Below, one piece after another: positions 32,571 to 35,229 of a stretch of DNA of 35,229 nt. The notes beneath the pieces were generated by a model. That model saw only the letters and a program-made list of their open reading frames with translations, had not been told where the DNA came from and made no database searches. The position numbers and the translations under genes were made by a program. The DNA is from Microcoleus sp. FACHB-1515 (GTDB taxonomy: Bacteria > Cyanobacteriota > Cyanobacteriia > Elainellales > Elainellaceae), in assembly GCF_014696105.1 (NCBI RefSeq), contig NZ_JACJPO010000025.1, positions 1-35,229 of the forward strand. The letters are read 5' to 3'. Position 1 is the first letter of the stretch. Each line of letters starts with the position of its first letter.

Positions 32571-33833
32571 GTGTCTGAGCATCACCCCGATCACGACCAC
32601 GACCACGCTGCCACAGAACCAGAATCGATCGATCCCGCCCTGCACCCGTCGCAATTTCTCTCCAAGCAGTCACGTCGCGCGTTTCTCACGTCGATGGGCG
32701 CTGCGGCAGCACTCGGTACGCATACGGCGATTGGCTTTTTGCGTCATCCCGAACAGGCACAGGCACAGACTCTCCAGGCGGCTGACGAGATTCGCGATGC
32801 GGGCAACATTCACATCCTCAGAGCCACACCGGAAACTTGCTTTTGGGGCTTCTTCAACAAAGAGTTGCCACCCGTGTTGACGATCGATTCTGGCGATATT
32901 GTCTACGTCGAGGCGCTGACGCATCATGCGGGTGATGCACCTGATTTGCTCATGGATGCGGGTGTGCGCGAGGTGTATGAGAAGGTGACCGATCGCGGTC
33001 CGGGCGTTCACATCATGACCGGACCGATCGCCGTCCGGGGAGCTGAAGTTGGCGACACGCTGATGGTGCGAATTCTCAAAACCGAGCCGCGCCTGCCCTA
33101 CGGCAGCAATCTCGCCGCCCACTGGGGCTACCTCTACGACAGCTTCAAGAAAGAGCGCGTCACCATCTACAAGTTCGATACGACATCGAATCTAGCACAG
33201 CCCGCTTTCGCCTTCGACTTCAAGGGCAGAGCGCTCTACGACCAGCCCGAATTCATCTCACCGCCCGATCCGAGTGCGCGAGAAACGATCAAAACAGGAA
33301 TTGCCTTGCCGCTGCGACCGCACTTTGGCGTTATGGGCGTTGCTTCGCAGGAAAGCGGACGCATCAACAGCATTCCGCCCGGTGCGTTTGGCGGCAACAT
33401 TGACAACTGGCGTAACGGAGCCGGAACCTCGATGTACTACCCGGTCTTCAATCGCGGCGCGAACTTCTACGTGGGCGATTCACACATGGCGCAGGGTGAT
33501 GCGGAACTGTCGGGAACGGCGATCGAAGCCTCGATGAATGCCTATCTTCAGATTTTTGTGATCAAAGACTTCCCCATCACCAACCCGATCATGGAAACGG
33601 CAACGCATTGGATTACGCACGGCTTTAATGAAGACCTCAACAAAGCGATGCGGCAGTCTGCCGATCAGATGGTTGATTTCCTCCAGAGCAAGCGACAGAT
33701 GAGTGCGGATGAAGCCTACTCGCTGATTTCGGTCGCTGTCGATTTTGGCGTGACGCAGGTGGTCGATATTCGCCAAGGCTGTCATGCTGCCCTGCCGAAG
33801 AATGTGTTTTTGCCCACGCCCTATTCGGCTTAG
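32571..33833 (+). CDS. Tat-exported acetamidase/formamidase family protein
   Basis: This gene encodes 420 residues from GTG 32571. Residues 1-20 are His/Asp-rich (HHPDHDHDH), then SKQSRRAFLTSMGAAAALG gives a twin-arginine signal (RR at 35-36) with a likely cleavage near AQAQ (62-66), so the enzyme should act in the periplasm. The mature part matches FmdA/AmdA: NIHILRATPETCFWGFFNKELPPVLTIDSGDIVYVEALTHH, GPIAVRGAEVGDTLMVRI, RPHFGVMGVA, IPPGAFGGNIDNW and YVGDSHMAQGDAELSGTAIEASM. The family hydrolyses short amides (formamide, acetamide) to ammonia and the acid, though substrates of the exported members are not established. The SVAVDFGVTQVVD segment near the end is also conserved. It faces away from the injection cluster and is probably unrelated to it. 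Confidence 0.88.
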   Translation: MSEHHPDHDHDHAATEPESIDPALHPSQFLSKQSRRAFLTSMGAAAALGTHTAIGFLRHPEQAQAQTLQAADEIRDAGNIHILRATPETCFWGFFNKELPPVLTIDSGDIVYVEALTHHAGDAPDLLMDAGVREVYEKVTDRGPGVHIMTGPIAVRGAEVGDTLMVRILKTEPRLPYGSNLAAHWGYLYDSFKKERVTIYKFDTTSNLAQPAFAFDFKGRALYDQPEFISPPDPSARETIKTGIALPLRPHFGVMGVASQESGRINSIPPGAFGGNIDNWRNGAGTSMYYPVFNRGANFYVGDSHMAQGDAELSGTAIEASMNAYLQIFVIKDFPITNPIMETATHWITHGFNEDLNKAMRQSADQMVDFLQSKRQMSADEAYSLISVAVDFGVTQVVDIRQGCHAALPKNVFLPTPYSA

Positions 33834-33913
33834 GGCGATAGCTTCTGGCGATGGAAAGGTTGCTTTTTCATTTCGGTGATTTTGCAGGCAGGTTTAGCGA
33901 TCGATCTCCCCAC

Positions 33914-35113
33914 TCAAACTGTCCGCACCTCCAGGATCATCCCAGCCTGACGCAGCCGTTCCGCCAGCACTTCACCCAGCCCAGTTGCTGGAGTCAAAAT
34001 ACCTCCCCGCGATCGACCACCTGATAACTCATCTGTTTGAAGTGCCAAACCCAAAGCAGATTCACACAAGAATTTGACCGTTGCCCGATTGCCTGGATCG
34101 CCTTGGTCGCGAATTAATCCTTTTACTTTGCGCCCATCTGAGGCAGTGCCCACCAGTTCGCAGGAGAACCAGCCCTGATTCATCGTTTGCTCAGATGGTC
34201 CGCTGCCCGGTTGGGGTAGGAACGGTTGCACGATCGAGCGCACTTGGGGCTGTTGCAAAGCACCTATAAACAGCGCCGTTCCCACCGTCAGGCAGATCGC
34301 CTTGAGACCTGAAAGCGGTTCATCGAGCTTGAGATATTCCTGGTAGGTGAAGTCACTGCCATAGGACTCTTGCCACTCGTCATACAAGGCACAACTGCGG
34401 CGGACAATTCGCGTGTTGACCGCTCCCATGAAGAAGGGCGCGACCCAGGTGTTGACCTCAGCCGCAAACAATGGCGCTTGCGGGTCACGGTTGCGATCGA
34501 TCTGAGCTTGTAAATGCACTGCGGGCGGATTGAGCAGGAAGGGATCGCTAAACTGCCCTGTGACATCTGCATCATACAGATTGAAAGCAGAGGCCAGCGT
34601 CCCCCCATTTAAGCCGCCGTTCGCCTGAAAGTAGGCATTCACTCGCTGGCAAGACACTCCGAATGCTTGTTGCAGGTGACGAACCAGCAGGTAAGTGCCC
34701 AGGTCTGAGGGAACAGAATCGAAGCCGCAGCAGGGGATGATGCGCGTGCCATCGGCGGCAGCTTGAACGTGGTAGCGATCGATCAAGGTCTTGACCCAGG
34801 GCGTTTCTCCCGTAATGTCCACGTAATGCGTTTTGAACCGCACACAGGCATCGACTAGGGCATTGCCGTAGCAGGCAAAGGGGCCAGCAGTTGTGAGCAG
34901 CACCCGCGTTTGCGACACGATATCGTCTACGGCCTGTTGATCTTGGCTATCTGCAACCAGGATATCGACCGCTGCACCAACCTCGGATCTGACGGCTTCT
35001 AGCTTCTGGTGGTTTCGTCCCGCAATCGCCCAGTGGATTTGCTTAGAGGCAGGATGGCGATCGAAGTATTGCACCGTCTGCCTGCCTACAAACCCACTCG
35101 CACCGTAAAGCAC
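33914..35113 (-). CDS. Saccharopine dehydrogenase-like / trans-acting enoyl reductase-like oxidoreductase
   Basis: This gene encodes 399 residues on the - strand. It begins with a Rossmann NAD(P) motif LYGASGFVGRQT at residues 2-13, then IAGRNHQKLEAVRSE, LLTTAGPFACYGNALVDACV, HYVDITGETPWVKTLID and IIPCCGFDSVPSDLGTYLLV, all hallmarks of the saccharopine-dehydrogenase-like family that includes mycobacterial enoyl reductases of lipid synthesis. Substrate is not predictable; a role in lipid metabolism is inference. The start is doubtful: GTG at 35111-35113 has no Shine-Dalgarno and the Rossmann strand normally begins a few residues later than this, but an in-frame TAG lies eight codons upstream with no ATG between. 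Either a non-typical GTG start is used or a frameshift hides a slightly longer N-terminus. It converges on the formamidase-family gene. Confidence 0.85.
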   Translation of the reverse strand: MLYGASGFVGRQTVQYFDRHPASKQIHWAIAGRNHQKLEAVRSEVGAAVDILVADSQDQQAVDDIVSQTRVLLTTAGPFACYGNALVDACVRFKTHYVDITGETPWVKTLIDRYHVQAAADGTRIIPCCGFDSVPSDLGTYLLVRHLQQAFGVSCQRVNAYFQANGGLNGGTLASAFNLYDADVTGQFSDPFLLNPPAVHLQAQIDRNRDPQAPLFAAEVNTWVAPFFMGAVNTRIVRRSCALYDEWQESYGSDFTYQEYLKLDEPLSGLKAICLTVGTALFIGALQQPQVRSIVQPFLPQPGSGPSEQTMNQGWFSCELVGTASDGRKVKGLIRDQGDPGNRATVKFLCESALGLALQTDELSGGRSRGGILTPATGLGEVLAERLRQAGMILEVRTV

Positions 35114-35229
35114 AACTGAGGTGGACCCGTAGGACTAGACGAAAATCGAGGGAGAATAAGCTACAGATCTCAAGTTGCAGACTCAGCAATGCTGATGTTT
35201 TAGTTCGACTTTAATCAGCGATTCAACTA
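35114..35229. other. Upstream region of the saccharopine dehydrogenase-like gene
   Basis: These 116 bases run to the window edge. They should hold the - strand promoter of the oxidoreductase gene, but no convincing promoter boxes, Shine-Dalgarno or repeats were seen. Confidence 0.2.

Noticed and set aside
1-35229. CRISPR array, tRNA, rRNA or insertion sequence
   Set aside because: No regularly spaced direct repeats, cloverleaf-like sequence, rRNA or transposase reading frame was seen on either strand.

Overview
The window comes from a cyanobacterium. The HIP1 octamer GCGATCGC and its GCGATCG/CGATCGC relatives are scattered through genes on both strands (for example 4076-4083), and the gene set fits a filamentous, Leptolyngbya/Oscillatoriales-like genome, although the exact taxon cannot be read from the sequence. 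Almost everything from 303 to 31493 lies on the + strand in tightly spaced or overlapping genes.

The core is a phage-tail-like contractile injection system (eCIS/CIS, Afp/PVC-like). There are no capsid, portal, terminase, integrase or lysis genes, so this is not a prophage.

Region 1 (1-1496) ends a glycosyltransferase gene that looks frameshifted near 301-306.

Region 2 (1534-8190) is the loading/effector module. It holds a 79-residue protein with the LQQ..GN.AV motif, a tandem AAA+ ATPase (Afp15-like), a 23-codon ORF with a very strong ribosome-binding site, an eCIS-core (DUF4157, HELTH) protein carrying an OmpA peptidoglycan-binding domain, and an eCIS-core protein carrying a PIN-type nuclease domain, which is the best candidate toxin payload.

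Region 3 (8191-8615) is an AT-richer gap that probably holds the promoter of the structural operon.

Region 4 (8616-26959) is the particle. In order it encodes the DUF4255 cap/terminator, one sheath, one tube, a small assembly protein whose end carries a candidate -1 ribosomal frameshift site leading into a conserved 53-residue extension, a Gln-rich helical protein, a LysM tube/baseplate connector, separate hub (gp27-like) and spike (gp5-like) proteins, a PAAR tip, gp25, two gp6/J-like wedge proteins, two related adaptor-like proteins, and an NHL-propeller plus tail-protein-I fusion.

Region 5 (27039-31493) carries two more members of the same adaptor-like family, one with a YVTN-type propeller and an EPSP-repeat stalk, with a second glycosyltransferase between them. 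The four adaptor-like paralogues are the likely exterior, anchoring or target-recognition parts.

Region 6 (31494-35229) leaves the system. It holds a hairpin, a fused remnant of a Nudix hydrolase and recD2 on the - strand, a Tat-exported acetamidase/formamidase-family protein (+), and a saccharopine-dehydrogenase-like protein (-).

Together the genes suggest an ATPase-assisted injection particle that loads eCIS-core effectors. The most interesting points are the candidate programmed frameshift at 12362-12409, the PIN-nuclease effector with no obvious immunity gene beside it, and the four-member adaptor family. No tape-measure gene was recognised.
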